A stretch of 6,717 nucleotides of DNA from Megamonas hypermegale (GTDB lineage Bacteria > Bacillota > Negativicutes > Selenomonadales > Selenomonadaceae). This document shows positions 6,151 to 6,717 of this stretch, piece by piece. The notes under the pieces were generated by a model, which was given only the letters and a program-made list of their open reading frames with translations, was not told where the DNA came from and made no database searches. The stretch lies in assembly GCA_002314325.1 (NCBI GenBank), contig DCFC01000007.1:1-6717 (forward strand), written 5' to 3'. The translations under genes were made by a program, and so were the position numbers. Numbering within the stretch: position 1 is the first letter of the stretch; each line of letters opens with the position of its first letter.

Positions 6151-6273
6151 ATGAGCAATGCAATAAAAAAAGCCGCCATGAAATTGCCGTTTCATAGCGA
6201 CTGCAGCCTAAGATTTTCGCAAGTTCCAAGGCTATTAAATAGCATACGCTACACGAAAATTCCTGTCAAGTAA
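6151..6273 (+). CDS. Possible small protein or gene remnant, 40 aa
   Basis: An ATG with AGGAAG six bases upstream opens a 40-codon frame ending at TAA 6271-6273. The peptide starts MSNAIKKAAMKLPFHSD and ends IRYTKIPVK. It is basic and has no membrane segment, signal peptide or motif that I recognise. It lies 36 bases after srlD, which matches the other gaps in the operon, and before the terminator, so it would be co-transcribed. It could be a real small protein, the 5' stub of a lost downstream gene, or a chance frame. The first part of the frame overlaps a hairpin at 6174-6199. Confidence 0.35.
   Translation: MSNAIKKAAMKLPFHSDCSLRFSQVPRLLNSIRYTKIPVK
6174..6199 (+). other. Hairpin inside the srlD 3' region
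   Basis: CGCCATGAAA and TTTCATAGCG pair at nine of ten positions around the six-base loop TTGCCG. No U-tract follows, so it is not a terminator. It may be an mRNA processing or stabilising structure at the operon's 3' end, or it may be a coincidence. Confidence 0.4.
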
Positions 6274-6300
6274 TAAAAATTAATTCCCAACCTAAATAAG

Positions 6301-6344
6301 AAAAACCCGATTGAACAGTATTTATTGTTCAATCGGGTTTTTTT
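6301..6344 (+). terminator. Intrinsic terminator of the sorbitol operon
   Basis: A perfect 12-bp stem, CCCGATTGAACA (6306-6317) with TGTTCAATCGGG (6326-6337), has an eight-base loop and is followed by seven T residues. Five A residues precede the stem, so the structure can also stop transcription coming from the right. It lies 186 bases after the srlD stop and 27 bases after the 40-codon ORF, which places the end of the transcript here. Confidence 0.93.
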
Positions 6345-6395
6345 AATATAAATTCCTAATCGGAGAGGTTCGGCACAATATAAGATAAAACATTA

Positions 6396-6438
6396 TGTTC
6401 ATTTTTCTTTTGAAGGCAAAAGAAAAACGAACCAAAAA
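6396..6438 (+). repeat. Palindromic dispersed repeat, copy 2
   Basis: This copy reads GTTCATTTTTCTTTTG, loop AAGG, CAAAAGAAAAACGAAC, then CAAAAA, with one extra T at its start shared with copy 1. It matches the reverse complement of 1-43 except for two loop bases. The stem keeps the same single A/C mismatch as copy 1. It lies 52 bases past the sorbitol terminator, so if transcribed it would need read-through. Relative to the upstream operon it has the same orientation as copy 1 has to hisZ. Confidence 0.85.
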
Positions 6439-6453
6439 TCACCTAAAGGTATA

Positions 6454-6487
6454 ACAGGCTCTAATTACTAAAGTAATAAGAGCCTGT
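6454..6487. other. Long hairpin without U-tract
   Basis: ACAGGCTCT and AGAGCCTGT pair perfectly, then one A/A mismatch, then ATTAC and GTAAT close a TAAA loop. On the plus strand the stem is followed by six A residues and on the minus strand by TATACC, so neither strand has a terminator tail. It may be part of a compound repeat with the element 16 bases upstream, or a decayed terminator. Confidence 0.55.
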
Positions 6488-6629
6488 AAAAAACATCTTT
6501 TAATGTTTCGCTACCGCTGCACGGGGCAAGCCTTCGTAGCTCTTCTATAAATACAGCCGATACAACGGCTTGAAACGTTTGGAATTCGGCTCGTGCTTTC
6601 TGTTTTCAGTTGCGAACAAAATTGAGTTG

Positions 6630-6656
6630 TTGACACTAAATTTTATTAGTTATGCT
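6630..6656 (+). promoter_or_regulatory. Weak promoter candidate at the right edge
   Basis: TTGACA (6630-6635) is perfect, but the best -10 is TATGCT (6651-6656) at a short 15-base spacing with no TG extension. It might serve a gene beyond the window. No gene start is visible in the remaining 61 bases. Confidence 0.25.
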
Positions 6657-6717
6657 GAATTTTTGTCTGCGTTGAAGATTTTTACGATAGCTTTAGCTAT
6701 TAAGAAAACTATTTTTT

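Larger units (their letters stand above)
6345..6717. other. Non-coding region after the sorbitol operon
   Basis: No convincing gene is seen in these 373 bases. They hold repeat copy 2 (6396-6438), a small palindrome ACCTAAAGGT (6441-6450), a long hairpin (6454-6487), a hairpin with stem AGCCG/CGGCT at 6555-6570, a weak promoter-like pair (6630-6656) and a palindrome ATAGCTTTAGCTAT (6687-6700). The part from about 6500 to 6600 is richer in GC than its surroundings, which may mean a decayed gene, a structured RNA or another dispersed repeat. I see no cloverleaf or known RNA family. Confidence 0.6.

Noticed and set aside
5758..6195. 145-codon minus-strand frame across srlD
   Set aside because: It is antisense to the conserved catalytic half of srlD, which explains the open frame by codon bias.
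1..6438. The two inverted repeats as ends of a transposon
   Set aside because: No transposase or recombinase lies between them, the cargo is ordinary metabolism, each repeat is itself a palindrome, and no target-site duplication can be judged at the window edge.
6454..6487. Intrinsic terminator
   Set aside because: The stem is good, but neither strand has a run of T residues after it.

Overview
The window looks like chromosomal DNA of an anaerobic Firmicute-type bacterium. The best guess is the class Negativicutes, but this rests on remembered family resemblance and gene combinations, not on a search. The support is a YerC-type TrpR-family protein beside a short-form histidine-pathway HisZ, AGGAG ribosome binding sites before nearly every gene, sigma-A promoters of consensus form, and moderate GC content.

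Layout: a divergent promoter region (about 1531-1864) separates two transcription units that point outward. To the left, on the minus strand, is a short yerC-hisZ operon: a TrpR-like DNA-binding protein followed by the regulatory subunit of ATP phosphoribosyltransferase. To the right, on the plus strand, is a six-gene sorbitol (glucitol) operon: a SorC-family sugar-responsive regulator, the activator-like membrane protein GutM, the three PTS components (IIC = SrlA, IIBC = SrlE, IIA = SrlB) and sorbitol-6-phosphate 2-dehydrogenase (SrlD). A 40-codon ORF with a plausible ribosome binding site follows, and then a strong intrinsic terminator at 6306-6344.

How the genes work together: SrlA, SrlE and SrlB take up sorbitol and phosphorylate it to sorbitol-6-phosphate, using phosphate from general PTS proteins that are not in this window. 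SrlD oxidises the product to fructose-6-phosphate for glycolysis. The SorC-type protein is the likely inducer-sensing regulator, and GutM is the second regulator usual in glucitol operons. Gaps between the genes are 16 to 45 bases, so one promoter (TTGACA-N17-TATTAT, 1711-1739) probably drives them all. YerC probably regulates its own unit and histidine synthesis.

The most distinctive non-coding feature is a pair of 43-bp near-identical hairpin repeats in opposite orientation. One is at the left edge (1-43), just past hisZ. The other (6396-6438) lies past the sorbitol terminator. Relative to the operon it follows, each copy has the same orientation. The last 280 bases hold further hairpins but no recognisable gene. 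Apart from the repeats and some regulatory details, this is a fairly ordinary metabolic region. I see no clear sign of an undescribed defence, mobile or biosynthetic system.
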